Below, piece after piece: positions 1 to 14,881 of a stretch of 64,000 bases of DNA. Location of the stretch: the NCBI GenBank assembly GCA_905160935.1, contig CAJHZI010000557.1, positions 1,106,001 to 1,170,000 on the forward strand, read 5' to 3'. The DNA comes from Enchytraeus crypticus. Lineage: Eukaryota; Annelida; Clitellata; Enchytraeida; Enchytraeidae. Position 1 is the first letter of the stretch, and the number at the start of each line of letters is the position of its first letter. Made by a program: the position numbers and the translations under genes. Under the pieces are notes generated by a model. It had not been told where the DNA came from and made no database searches. It saw only the letters and a program-made list of their open reading frames with translations.

Positions 1-1269
1 TTATAATGTTGTTAACAAGAGTGTGAAAATGGCGGCATCTCTGTATTAACAAATGCGGTCATATGCAGTATGAGCTGATTTCAATTTTTGGTCTCGCCCA
101 GCACTGATTTCCTCGCAAAATATGAAACGGACTTTGAAATTAGTTTTTGTCTGTTTACTTAAAATTGTTAATCACGTGAACATTGTCTCAGACGCTATCA
201 ATCACATGCGCTGCTGGACTGTAGAACCTCTTTACGACAGTCTTAGATCATTTCCAATTTGAGACGAGGCGTGGACGGCGAGGCAGCGGCTACAGCCATT
301 CTTCAAGCCACAGGCTCAACAACGGGACGCCATTACTGAATTAAGGACAGGGAATAGTCGAGAATGGAGAAGCAACGATCCGGGGAGATGCAAAGATCCA
401 TCGCATCCTGTTTTGCGTTTCAGATTTCACTTGGCGCATTGCTTTTTCCAATAAAAAGACAATGTGATTAGTCAATGTTTAGAATTAGCCTGTATTTAAA
501 ATTCTAGTATTACATGCTGCCTTTATTACTTAGTTAACTAATGTTATTCATTTAATAATTACTATTGGCGGAGATGGAGACCCTTTAATTCAAAAATATC
601 ATGGATTGGTCTAGTAAGCTTTAACTATTATTCTTCTAAAATCTTTTGAAACTGTTAGAGCCCTTGGGGAATAAACTTTGTGCCATCAAGTTACCCCTGC
701 CGCAGAAACCCCATGTTAGTGCTACCACTGCAATAGATTACATTCAAATTTTGTTCTGGTCGAATAGCCAAAAATAAAAAATCTGATTTTGCAGAAGAGT
801 TATCTAGTCTTACTCTGAGTAGTTCCCTTAATTAGACTCTTACTGACTAAAAAATAGTTCTATATTTTTAGCGATAATTTCAAATATTGGTATATATTGC
901 GCTTTTAATTTTACTTTAGGGAACATGAATTGCACGGTGAGCAGGAATATATGCTTTGAAGTTACCATTAGATGCAGCACCAGAAAGGAAGATAATATTT
1001 TAACTAAATCGTCATGACTACAAGTAGAAATATAAAGCACAAAAATTGATCACACTTCAGTTTATCGAATATAAAATCAGAAATAGAAAAATTTCAAAAT
1101 AGCTTTTCTAAAATGCTACGATTCGACCTCATATTGAGCCTTTTGGCCAAAATTGGGGTTGCTGCATCCATAGCCCCTTAAAAGATTTCAAGATAGTGAC
1201 ATTCCTATTCTGATTTCTACTGAAATTCGATTAATGACAATAATTCTTCCTTTATTTCTGATTTTTCAG
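1..1269. other. Intron or upstream DNA of gene 1, with a GC-rich block at 245-440
   Basis: Mostly AT-rich and without a recognisable gene. The stretch from about 245 to 440 is clearly richer in G+C than its surroundings and has one plus frame open for about 60 codons, but I see no convincing donor site and no family resemblance. The last bases, a pyrimidine run ending TTTTTCAG at 1262-1269, are the splice acceptor for the exon starting at 1270. Confidence 0.4.
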
Positions 1270-1678
1270 GCTATAAACTACACAGACTGGTGCGTCCTGA
1301 CAGACATAGACCTGAAGGTCACGGTCGACTCAGGCTGGCACCCCTCCCACCTAGACGTCTTTGATCCTCCCACTCGTCAGTCACATATAGTCATGTTTCG
1401 ACACAACAAGGTCTGTGAAATGAGCACGAATCTTACCCTCACACCCGACAAACAGGGCCTAATCTGTTCGGGGGGTTTTAAAAATGGCTGCGGGAGACGC
1501 TCTCTACCGGCAATGGGGAGGCCCACATCAACCACATTTATCAAGTCTGTGAGTTTTGATCCAAAAGGAGCCGATCATTGGAGCTGTCGTGAGAATGAAG
1601 TAAATAGGAATAGATACACCTTTACTGGATCGTACTACAATATTTATATCAAGCTGGCGTCCTGTGCGCCTCCAAAAG
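1270..1678 (+). CDS. Gene 1, exon a (cysteine-rich extracellular segment)
   Basis: Acceptor TTTTTCAG precedes 1270 and donor AAAAG|GTGAGA follows 1678. The exon is 409 bases, entered in phase 0 and left in phase 1. It encodes about 136 residues starting A-I-N-Y-T-D-W-C, with Cys spread along its length (W-C-V-L, V-C-E-M, I-C-S-G-G, G-C-G-R, S-C-R-E, S-C-A-P-P), typical of a disulphide-bonded extracellular domain. There is one N-glycosylation sequon (N-L-T). Reading on past the donor soon gives low-complexity residues and a stop, which supports the splice site. Confidence 0.75.
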
Positions 1679-2582
1679 GTGAGACATATTGTTTGGAAAT
1701 TTGTTATTTTGTGTTGGTAACTGCGTTAAATATTAATATAGTAGCTCATATTCAACTCGTTAATTTCAAAGTGTCGTAAGAAAGCAAACACCATCCGTAG
1801 TCGTTTAGATTGGATTAAGTGTGTTAAACTTGGTATCAATTGTTTGAACGTTCTTAATACATGGTGACTTTTAAACTAGGTCAAAAGATTTAAACTTTGT
1901 CCAATCGTCTAGCCTTTTGCCATGCTTAAACATGAGTTACGCTGTGTAGCGTAGGGCAAAATCGCACAGTCCAGTGTAGCACAGTACAGCACAGTAGAGC
2001 GAGGTACAGCACGGAGTATTACAGCAAAACACTGTACAACATGGTACAGCACAGCACTGAACAGTACAGCACAGTACAACATAATGCACTACGTCAAAGC
2101 ACAGTTCAACATGGTACAACACAGCGCTGCATAGTACAGCACAGTACAGCACAGTACAGTACAGCACAGTACAGTGCAGAACAGTACAGCACCAGTACAA
2201 GATAATATGTAATTTGATAACAGCTTTAAGGATTTGTGCTTTTTAAGAAGCATGAAAGTATGAAAGTGTTGGAAAAGGTACTTGCATATATTTTAACACT
2301 TGAATGACATTCAAATTGAAAAAGTTACATTTCATAATCATTCGCTAATTAATCTTCTGTCTGTCGACAGGTCTATTCTAGTGGAGCTACAATTACTTAA
2401 CTTACATGACTCCTACAATACTATATGAATATAACTGAAACCATCGATCACGATATACATGTACAATATTGTACATGTAACTGAAGTTTAGAATTATTTC
2501 GTTGCACGTCTAATACGACAACGTTTTCTTATTGTTAGAAAACTGCCTGTAGTATTATACATATAATTATATTATATTATAT

Positions 2583-2639
<57 letters not shown>

Positions 2640-5600
2640 CATGTATTTATTGTAAGCACAGTCGAAATATAAAAGTAAATTATATTATATTAGAAGTCAA
2701 CGGATGCACCTACGATTAAAGCATAAACGGCAATAATATACGCTTGTCTGAGACAAAATTAAATGTGAATTACCTTTAAACTTTTACAATTTTATGCTTA
2801 GTGTTGATTGGATAATCGACATTTTTAAAAGTACCGAATATTACTTTTCTCTGGCCTCATTTTCAGTAGATCTATAAATATTAATGAGGTTTAGCAACAA
2901 GCGATTCTTGACTTGAACCGGCGAATGATGGCCGCGTCCCTTTATATCATCTACTTGTCATCCGAGGGTAAATCGGAAATACTGTTTTTTTTTATTTCAG
3001 TGCACCCGTCGTCGACTCAGTTTCAGAAATACCATATTTAAATTTTTCAAACATCAAAATAGAAAATTCATAATCCTGATATAATTAAAACTTCTCGAGT
3101 CGTATGCATTTACTGTATTTAAAATTATTTATTTAAAATTACTGTATTATTGTTGCATTTAATCATTTATTTACAATTACTACTTGCTTTTCAAGACACG
3201 CGGTAAAGTAAACAAATAGAATTTAAAATATTACATGGCCAATAAAATAGTACAATAAATTTATTTAGTGTGATGTGAAAATTAAGTTTCAGAAGCATCT
3301 ACATTTAATTATAGTATAAGTATACTTTAAAAAGATTATTGTGCAAGATTACTAGCCGTGGCGTTAACTCACCATTTTTTGTTAACTTTATTTAATATTA
3401 AATAAGTAGATTTGTTTGATAAATTTAGTGACTGAATCTCTATAAGTCCAAAACAAGTGATTGTTTTCAAGTACGTGTATAATAACATATCGACGCATGT
3501 CCGGACATTTGTCTATTGAACAGATCAGACTTATACTGGGCGTGTGTTCAGAGGCTTAGGAACTTGGAATCTACCGAAGTCATAGTTTCAAATTTCCCAG
3601 ACAACAAGTCATTTGTTGTGTTGGCATATAAATCCATTCCTGTCTTGTGTTTGGGATACTTAAAATTAGATACTAAATACTATACAATAATTAGATACTT
3701 AGATACTAGACAAAGGGAAAGGGAAACCATCTCAAGCCATTTTCACGAGTTACAAGTTGCATGAGGTATGGTTAATGCATAGGCTTTTAGTGAAGAAATT
3801 TTCTTGTTGGTCTATCTACAGAACGCTCCATATGTATGAAAACGTACATTGGACCTTCCAATTTGTTGAGTATTAGAGAGCTCATAAAAATGTATCATTT
3901 TAACATGATGTCAATTAATGAAATTAGAATATATTGATAGAAATTGCATGACTGGTTATAAAATCATGGAATGTTTTAGAATTCAGAATTCTTAATACTT
4001 TACTCGGCTGCTCTCACGCCAATCATTGAACAGCGATAGAGTTTTACAGTAATTTCCTTTAATACTTTATTTATCTGACCCAATTCGTTTTATTGAATCA
4101 CAGCTATAGAATTTTACAGTAATTTTCTTCCATGCCGAGCACGACTCAAGCGGTTATGATGTATCGGTTTTCCATCCGTCACACAAAACTTGATTTCGAC
4201 TCTCTCACGACTTTCAACTTCTGCTAAATATAGCGAGTCTTGCAGGACAAACTTTTACTGTCTGAATATTGTTGCATTTTCTAGATTTTTTCTTTTTCTA
4301 GATTTAATCGAGTTATATTTTATGTTTTTGATCTTGAAATATATGCTAGTTGAGTAACGCCAAGATTTATGTATTTTAAACACTTTCTCGTTCTTCGCTA
4401 GGATACAAGTTATTCTTTCGCAATTTGCAATTTTGCACGTTTAGGGGAGCGAGCTCAAGGCGCTCAGTCTAAGGACAGCCCCCCTTGCACAATCATTATT
4501 AAGCATAATTTGAGGGCACACATACACCTATTATTTGCCTTATTAAACCTAGTCTGTTTAAGCCATAACTAGCTTAAATAAGTCAGGAGCAAAAAATGAA
4601 AAATATTTAAAAATAAAAAATTGAGCATCATAAGAACTGCATACTCAAGATGCGCACTCGTAGGCGTCTTACAGGAATGGAAGCCTGGGACCACAAAGTA
4701 ATTATAATTAATAATTAAGTAGCGACGTAAATACACTTTTAGAAATCAAATGAGTGCAAAATTTATTAAATCATAAATATACATAATGATAGCTTTTGCA
4801 ATTAGAAATTAGATGATTATCATATATTAGAATAGTGATTTTTAGTTTGATTACAAATTGGCAATTCAAGTACTAAAAATTGAAATAAAGATTTAAATCT
4901 GCAATACATGTCAAATACATCATATACTTTTATTATGATATACGGAGACACATGAATTAAATGCGAATCACAGGATTTCGTTAATGCTGGCATATCCAGA
5001 TCCATGGTCTACTTAGGAATAGCACAGATACATCCTCCTTTTTAATCAACTATTAGATGTAGACTTACTCAATTATGCGAAATATCTTATCAAATGTTAT
5101 CTAACTTATGATAGTTTTACTAAAATTATTAGCCTATTTGACTAAATACTTAATTAAATATTACTAACGCCGCTTGCGAATATAACTATACTTCATACTT
5201 CTTATGTTTGCTTATCTACATTTTGGATGAAACTCCTAATAAAAAAATTGCATTTTGCTTCGCCTTAGCTAAGAACTTTAGCAAAACTAAAATTGACATC
5301 CAAAGAGTCTTGTAGACCGATTTTGAAATAAAAACAGAGGAATTTGAAGGAGTTATATTCGATAGATCTGATTTTATATGCGGTATTTTGAAAGATATAA
5401 TCTCATTATAGCCGTTGGTATTGAAAGAGTAGATCAATTACTATAATTGCAAAAAATAGAGTCATTAAGTGGAAAACATTCTAGTTAATTTATAATATGT
5501 TCAGAATCACGGGTATGGGGTTACGATGCTAAGCTACGTCCACATAAAGACAACGATCCGCATATGATCATTCTCACGGATCCAACTCAAACTGCTCTCA

Positions 5601-5928
5601 GAGACTCGGTGATCAAAGGTTGGCTGATGTTCGCCAAAATCATATCAATACAGCACGCCGTCAATCTACAGGTTTGAAATCCTCTGTACTTTTATAATTA
5701 AAGATATATGCTTAAGGGACGATGACCTCTTCCTGTGTCTTAAATTAAACTATTATCAAGGATCGGTTCTTTCAGAAGTCAATGCTATAAGTCAATTTAG
5801 CAATCGATCAGATTTGATATATAGTTAGTACAGAAATATAATAATTATTATTATTATCAAACCCCGGGTAGAGATGAGGCTATTTATAATTATATTATTT
5901 ATTGAATGTACACATAGGCCTATATACA

Positions 5929-6027
<99 letters not shown>

Positions 6028-8354
6028 TATATATATATACATTTATATATATATAAATAAATAATATATTAATCGATATTTAGGTTTTTATTTACTGGCT
6101 GGAGCCAGTGGCGATGTCGGTAAGTTATTCGACCTCGAATCAGTATGTGCGGGGTTCAAATCCTGGGCTCGCCTATCACTGACATCGCTTTCGAGTGAGG
6201 AAACTGACATTAACATTAGCTTTAGCTTTTTTATTGATTGATGATTATTATTATTTTATTTCCGATTAATTGATTGATCTATACTGATTGATTTACTAAC
6301 TGAAAAACATACGGATAGTATATAATATTGTTCAAGTGCAGACTGTAAATTTAAAATCAACCAATTATTATTGTGAATAAATTAAATATTAGAAATTGTC
6401 ATTAATCATCATTAATTAATCATCAGTAATTAATCAGCAGTCATTAATCATCAATGCAGTCATTGAGCGTTTAATCTGCCTCTGCATATGGTGATGTTAC
6501 GGGCTTCAAGATTAAAACAACTGTAGCAACTTGCGTGGAGCTACTGCTTGCATTGAATTCCTTTTAGATTTATATATCCCACATCCACGCCTGTTTAATT
6601 CAGCGTCATAGATGTGCCAGAGACATTGAAAATTCAAAAGAACTGAGTTGGAAATGTTGATTAAGAAAGGTAGGTTAATTTTGCTAAATAATAAAATACT
6701 CTTATATGCTTCCTTTTTAATCTTCCACACTTATATTTCTCTATTGCATTCACGTATGCATATAATATACGCGTGTAATGAGAATTTTGCGTACTTCTCT
6801 CATTTATGTTATTTATAATTAAGTTAGAATGATTAATCGATAAGTAGCTATCAAGCTACTAATTAGTCTTCTGTTTTCAATGCCTCATTTAAGATTAGTT
6901 AATTAGCTATACGTTGGCCTTAATAATTTTTGAATAATTATAACTACCGAAACTTGTAAAATGATAATTTTCCAATATTAAGGTTTGGCGGCCTGCAGAT
7001 GACGCCGACTCGTACACCCTGGTGGGGCAGACCTTCTATCGCCCCTCAGAGCTTCGCTTCCAGGAAATGTCCCTCATGCACCATCAAATGATCCACGTCC
7101 GGGAAGGGGACATTCTCGGACTCTACTTCCGGGAGTATAGTCCTTTAGCCTGGTCCTCGGTGCCCTGTGCCCGCACCGAGCAGCGGTATCGATACCGACG
7201 GGCCCCGAACCCTTCCCTGGTCCAGGTAGGGCAGACGTTCAGATTTGAGGTGGCGCAACCTGGTGAAGATGCCTGCAGGCAGTATTCATTTACAGCCGTT
7301 TTAAGTTAGTATTCAGAGTGCCTAATATCTTAGGCTATGATATTATGCCATGTTATGTGAAATCTATTATCATAGTCCACTACAAGAAACCTATTATGAT
7401 ATTCCACCGACATCGCCACTGGCTGGAGCAATTGGCAATGCCGGTAAGATATTCGATCGCGGATCAGTATGTACGGGTTCAAATCCTGGGCTCGCCCATC
7501 ACTGACATCGCTTTCGAGTGAGGAAACTGGCGTTAACATTAGCTTTTTATAAGCTAGACTGTGCAGGTACAAACAAGTATCAAACGAATATGTGTCTATA
7601 TTGGGTTGTTTGGGAGCTAATTAAAAATTATTTAACTAAACATTTACTATTTGTCTTAAGGAAGCTCTGTTGTTTGATAGGCGGATTGCTCTAATACCAA
7701 AATAGTCTCCTCATTGATCACTATGGATATAATGATCGGTCACTCAATCGATGTGATCGGAGGAACATATTTTTTAATCTCTCTGACTAGCATGCTATTT
7801 AACGGCAGTTCTGTTTCATGTGATTTCTCTCCGTTCCTACCATCCACTTTTTAAATTCGTATTTAGATTGTATATTCTAATATATCAAATATTATTTTTA
7901 GTAGCTCTTAATCTATTCAACAACAAACTCTGTATTAATTTTCGTCAGTGTTACTTCCTTTGTTTTTTTAGCTATATTCTCTGCTATGCTACCGGCGTTA
8001 CTATCTATTTTTCTTAAAGGTATCATCTGCAAGGCCTAATTTTATATAGGCCTATTAAGTTTAGTTTTCTTAACCTGATTGTCGCATGAGTGACGGTCCT
8101 GACCCGTGCGACTTGTGATTCGAACCGAGCATCTCTGGAACTCTATGCTGATATTTAGCAAATACTCTACTGCTTATCTTTAATTAGGCATAAATGGTTG
8201 ACTTAAGTAATAATGCAGCATACATACTTGTATATATATACATGAAGGCCTATATATACTGCATTTATACATTAGTATAATAAATAAATAAATGTATTTA
8301 TTTATACATTTATATTTGAACATATATATCTATACTTCATATATAAATAAATAA

Positions 8355-8392
<38 letters not shown>

Positions 8393-8436
8393 TGGATTAT
8401 ACATTTATACATATACATATCTATATATATATATAT

Positions 8437-8502
<66 letters not shown>

Positions 8503-8562
8503 TTATATGACATTATATATTAATACATATAGACCTATATATAATGATATAATATATAATTA

Positions 8563-8646
<84 letters not shown>

Positions 8647-11600
8647 CATATATACATGTATACACACACACACAAACACACACACACACACATATATATA
8701 TATACAGACTGGGGCAAAAAAATAATCCCCTAGCGAAATCTCAATAACTTTAAGAAAACTCAAAATATCTCTACACAATTAACGGAGCTTCTAGGGAAGG
8801 AATTTCTGCGTATATCCTGCAAATTTGGTGAAAATATTTTCATTAGTTACGAAATTACAGCATTTTTAAAAGAAAAGTGCTAAAATCAATTTTAACAAGG
8901 CTTTTCGAAATGTCAGTCGTTCCTTTTAAAGAAAATAACGACCCTGAAAAGGGCCGTTTACTTAAGTGGTGGAGTTTAAGCCTGCACTACCTTGTTAGCT
9001 ACTCCAATAAAAGATGCTTAAATTTCGTTCTTCTGTTAAAATTATTCCTAAATTTTGAAGAAAATGTCCGGTACTTTTGTTTAAAAAGCCTTGTTAAAAT
9101 TGATTTTAACATTTTTTCGAAGAAACTCTATATTTTTATTACTACTGAATATATTTTCACCAAATTTGCAGGATATGTGTAGAGATTCCTCCGCTGGAAG
9201 CTCCGAAAATTTTGTACAACTATTTTGAATTTTGTCCAAGTTATTAAGAATTTTCTTTAAAAAAAGCCCTGTTAAAACTGTTTTTGCAATTTTTTCGTAG
9301 AAACGCTGTAATAGTTTTCCTGCTCAATAGATTTTCATCCAATTTTCAGGATATACGCTACAATTCTTCTCCTAGAAGCTCCGTAAATTTCGTAGAGATA
9401 TTTTGAGTTTTCTTAAAGTTATTGAGATTTCGCAAGGGGATTATTTTTTTGCCCCAGTCTGTATATATAGCCTATCGTTCCAATAAAACCCCTAAATACC
9501 TTTTCCAAGTTAGTTTGCACACATTCTACAGTAAGGCAACTCATTTATTATCGTGTCCCAAAACCGTAGCCGGATATTTGTCAACCGTTGTTTTATGACG
9601 GAATATGAATAGAGGTAAATTGTTGGAAAGGTGAATCGTTAGAACTATGCGTTGATGAAACGTTTTCTATCCCAGGAGAAGATGGGCGATATTAGATGAA
9701 AGTAGCGCAGTCTGCCACATGCGTCTTTTATCGCGCTTTTAAAAATATGTTTCCGTCAAAATATTAAGGGTTTATGAATGCTGAAATTGATGAGCTTAAA
9801 TTTATTAAATTCACTTCGATTTTCAAAAGGTCAAGCATGTATACAACAGCAGGGGAAGGTTGTGGGATATACAATATATCTCAAATATATTTTGGCTTCA
9901 TACTACTTATTCATCATCATAGTATGACGTAAGCAATATGCTAAAAATATAAGAAGCTTTGGAGAACAGAAAGAAAACGTGAAATAGTAACATTACAAAA
10001 AGTCCAGTAGAAATCTGTTAGAGATGTTTAGGAACTGACCGATTGAAACTAATACTTGAAATAAAAGCTAACATTTACTCGCTTCTACATATCTGATGTT
10101 CATTCTCTAAATTATTCCAAATCGAGATTATCATTCAAGAAAAATCTTTCACAAGCAATCAATTTGATCATCGATAGCTTGTTGAACAGCAAAGAGAGAA
10201 ATAGCTAACTGTGATAAAAAAATTAATTTAATTAAAATTTAATTCTGTCATTTAGCATTTCTCTGTAGAGAGAGAATAAGTGATAAGAGAAATAAAGCGA
10301 AAATGTGAGTGTAGGATGGAAGAAACTTGCCTGATGGTACCTCTTGTGGGGTTGCCAGAAATTTTGAGTTACCGATTGATTACGTTTATTACGTTTATGA
10401 CAATATCGGCAGGGTTGCGCAGTTAACTGATTGCTTTTATAAGTTAAACTTATAAATACAAGATTTTAAGTAAAGTTATGAATTAGAGGGATTGTAATGC
10501 ATGAAAGTTTTGATCATCAATGAACATATATAATTATAAATCTGGTGTTACCTTATGACGTATCACTTCAATTGGTAATCATGTAAGAGATGATATTTCA
10601 AAAATATTTAATTAACTTTCGAGATAGGGTTAGGCAATGCTGAAATATTCTATTGGCAAATTAATACATAGAATTGAGCCATGCAGTAAGCATACTGGTA
10701 ACTGAATATTTCAGAAAGTTGTCATTTTTCTGATTGTTAGGGGCTAGGTTCAAATCTAATACTCATCCCAGACTCACTGAATGCTTTCAAGATAAGAAAC
10801 TGACGCTAAACCTAGCTTTAGCTCAAGCTATTAGTTTCTCCGAGCTCAGGGGTTGATGTAAAATGTTTGAGCAGGTAGCAGAAGTCTGAAAAAGTTGAGC
10901 AGAGCTGAGTGAATGTTGAATGAAAGAATATAGGATGACTTGGCAGAAATTCGAAGTTTTACTATCGGATTTTCTCAGACAGAAATTTAATCGATTAAAT
11001 TCTACTCTAAGTACTGAACATATGTGCACTTGAAGATTAATGTCAAAACTTCTACTAGCCCACAACTTACAGGGACACCTTGAAAGAACCCCATTTGTAA
11101 GGTAGTCATTTCTCCTTTTGTGAGTAAGAAAAAAGAAGTCATATGACTAACTCAAATCTTAAATGTTCAGTTTATTCTGGATTTTCCTCAAAATTTAAAT
11201 GGATGGGATTAGGAAAAGCAGAAACACATACATAGCTTCAAAGCTTATTGTCTGGACTTTTTATTATCGAATGATGAGATATTTAAAATAAAAAATCTTT
11301 TCCTTTATAGCTTTTTAGCACATATAAAAGTAAAAATCTTACACTCCTTTACAGATTTTGGATGAAGATCATTCTGAGGCAAAGACTCTCTATGACTTCT
11401 ATTTCTATTATACGAATCCTTTTTATCAAGATGCTTTCCGTAGATGATATTTCAAGCCTGCTTCATTCACGGCTCAGTATGGAATTACTGTGGCATTTGC
11501 TGACTCAGTTACTCAAGGAATTCAATTTGTCTACTCCCTATAAATAATTGCCTGCAGTCAAGAAACGATGAAGCGGTAGATATTATATTGATCAATGGGA

Positions 11601-13740
11601 TCTTCTATTAACATTAATTTTCAAATGCATGATGTAGAAATACAGCTTTATACAACATTCCTACAAAGAGATCGTCTAAACAACATGTCAATTGCATCAG
11701 ATTTTACTAAACAAGAAGCTGCATTTTGATACAAGACAAACTTTAAAAGTGTTATAAATTTATTTTCATCAGTATTGGGGTTTGAGACTACTTTAAAGTT
11801 TTCTAAAATGCGATTATAGTTTTAATATTATTATAATACTGTTCATACTTTCAATGAATAATTATATTTGTAGCTTTTAATTGTAGCTTATAAAACATCA
11901 ATTGAGAGCAATTACATGGAGTTAAACTTGAAGACAAGGTTAAAAAGCTAGAGCCAAGTGAACGTCAGTTTCCCGTCTCGAAAACATGTCCATGACGGTG
12001 AGAGTAATGATGGGATTTGAGCCCGGCACCAATTAACCCACACTTGGCTTATCTATAGCTAATTCTTGCCAGATTGTGTCTAAGCTTGTTTAAAATACTA
12101 AGTTGTTGCCTGGAATACGATCCTGCGTGTTAGATCTCCATGGTTGAAGTGAATAACTCGAGCCTCGATCAAGTGTCCTCTTAATTTACATGTAGAGCAG
12201 TTGTCGGAGTGGCTTTGACGGCGTCCTAGCACGTTGTAGCATTCGTGACGTCCTAACACGTTGTAGCATTCGTGACGTCCTGACACGTTCAAGCATTCGT
12301 GACGTCCTAACACGTTGTAGCATGCGTGGCGTCCTAGCACGTTTTTGCATGCGTGTCATTAAAAACTCAACAAAATTTCAAATGAAAAGAAAACTAAGTA
12401 ATATCAATTGTGGATCTATTTATAGCCAATTTATTTAGGCCAGTCTTTAGTTAACCAGTATTAGAATCTTGAACTGAGATGGTCGATATTGGCCAACACT
12501 CTTATATTTCGCTACTTCGCTACTCTAGGCTACGCTGTGCTATTTTAAGATATCAATTCCCATGCCGTTTCAATTATTATTTAAACAACTTCGGTTTTAA
12601 TTATCGCTTGACCAAACAGATCATATCCAAGTTAAGAAAAATATATGACGTTGCGATATGTGAGACACTGCCTGATTGGTTCGGTTGAGAGAGATATGTG
12701 AGACACTGTCTGATTGGTTCGGTTGAGAGAGATATGTGAGACACTGCCTGATTAGTTCGGTTGAGAGAGGTATGTGAGACACTGTCTGATTGGTTCGGTT
12801 GAGAGAAGATATAGCCCGACTGTCGAGCATTTAGTCTTCGTAACGTGCATGTAAATACATGTATCTTGCGGCAGACACTCTACTCGTATTCAACGGTTAT
12901 TGTGTACAGTAACCTACAAACAAGGCACTTCAAAGTCCGTGACTATAATTTGTAATAACGTAGAGGTTCCGTCGAAACGAAAAATTTGAACTAAAAACTT
13001 TTACATGTGTTCTTTTTTATATTTATCTCCAAACAGCAACTTGTTGATCTTAATGCATGTGTATCGTCGAATCTTTGGTATTAATCGGTGGGAATCTGTT
13101 AGAGTTTTCATTGCTGTTTTAGGCCGGATGGATTTTGCTTCAATTCGTGCTTAATTATGTCTAAAATTTTACAAAAGAAGGAAGTAACTCATGTAATTTA
13201 GTTTTCACAGGCCTATTAAGACGGTGGATCTTTTCAGAAGATATGAGGACTCTATGTGAAAGTTTAAATTTAGAATTAAATTACCAATCTTTAACCGAAG
13301 TATCGATACGCAAAATTAAACAAAATTGTTATAGATAATAACAATTTTTGTGGTAGCTCTCTAGTGTAAAATTGCTTAGTTATCGCACTTGTGTTTTGTA
13401 GTCTTCACTGCTTCTTTCGTTGTAAGATACTTGTTACATTTATTTAGTTGTCTAATTAATCTAATTAACGAAGAAAGATTTTCGTAGTATCATATAAATA
13501 TATATATATATATATTCATGTACTATATTGGTTAACTTTAAAAGCTATGAAGCAATATGTAAGTTTAGAGCTTGTTTCGTACCAGAATGAATACTTCAGA
13601 GACGGTCCTGCTGGGATTCGAACCGATGGCCTACTGCCTGCTTCTCAGGCAATTAACCTTGCCAATCTAACGGTACCTTAATAATTTAATACATAATATA
13701 CCAGTATATACATGCACGTATAATTTTTTATATTTAGATT

Positions 13741-13817
<77 letters not shown>

Positions 13818-14809
13818 TATATATATATATATATATATATGTATCTTTACATATACAGACTGCGTCAAAAAAACTTGACCCCCTACAGAAAATTTTATAT
13901 AACTTTGGTATCTAATGTCTCTTTAACATGCAAATTTTAGCGATAATACATGGTCCAATTATACACACATGCTGAAAAATTCTTGAAAATGTATCAACCA
14001 CAATTCGAGTTACAGATCTTTTTCGCCATGCCCCTACCTCTTATAGGTTCTCCAAGCAGTTTGTCACCAAATACTCCTGATTAGAGCCCTTCATTGATTC
14101 ATTGTTTTGGTAGTAGCAGTAATGCGAACTGATGCGGCAGAAACCCATAGTACTTGAGATATCTGACGTGTATTACGACTTATTCCAGGCTCTCCTTCCT
14201 GAGAACCAGTTAGTTCCTCAACAGCAGCAATATTAGCAGGATCTTGCACTTTTGGGCCAGACACAGCCCGCCTTTCTACCAGTTGCTCTCTCTGCAATCT
14301 TCCGACAAATACTCTTAATATTTGACAAGGACCATCCTTTCAGCGGATAGGCTTGATTTTTTCTTTTCAACCCGTTACCTTGTTGATGGAGTATTTGTAT
14401 CCGCAACTTGTAGTGACTTACAGTGATAAACTGCTAAGAGAATCTAAAGAGGTAGGGGCATCGCGCAAATTGATCTGAAACTCGGAATGTGGTATAAATA
14501 TTTCCATAAATTTTTCAGCATACATGTAGAATTGGACCATGAATATTCTCTTCAATTTATGTTATATGGAGACATCAGATACCAAAGTTATAGATAATTT
14601 TATGTAGGAAATCTATAAAAGGTTGGGGCATGGCGCAAAAAGATCTGTAACTCGAATTTTGGCGCATATATTTCCACCACTTCTTCAGCATATGTGTACA
14701 ATTGGACCATGAATACGTGTGTAAATTTATATGATAAAGACGCATCAGATACAAAAGTTATATGACATTTTCTGTAGTGGGTCAGTTTCATTTGACACAG
14801 TCTGTATGT

Positions 14810-14881
<72 letters not shown>

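Noticed and set aside
1937..2200. Cysteine-rich 87-codon minus-strand frame resembling a toxin or metallothionein
   Set aside because: It is a degenerate 5/10-base repeat; no signal peptide, no cysteine spacing pattern, no splice sites.
8877..9182. 101-codon plus-strand frame inside the first inverted-repeat element
   Set aside because: It runs through the centre and the inverted arm; no transposase motif, and the composition matches the arm sequence.
13598..13680. Possible tRNA gene on the minus strand
   Set aside because: A perfect B box and a fair anticodon stem, but the anticodon loop does not begin C-T and the T stem is mismatched; it fits a tRNA-derived SINE.
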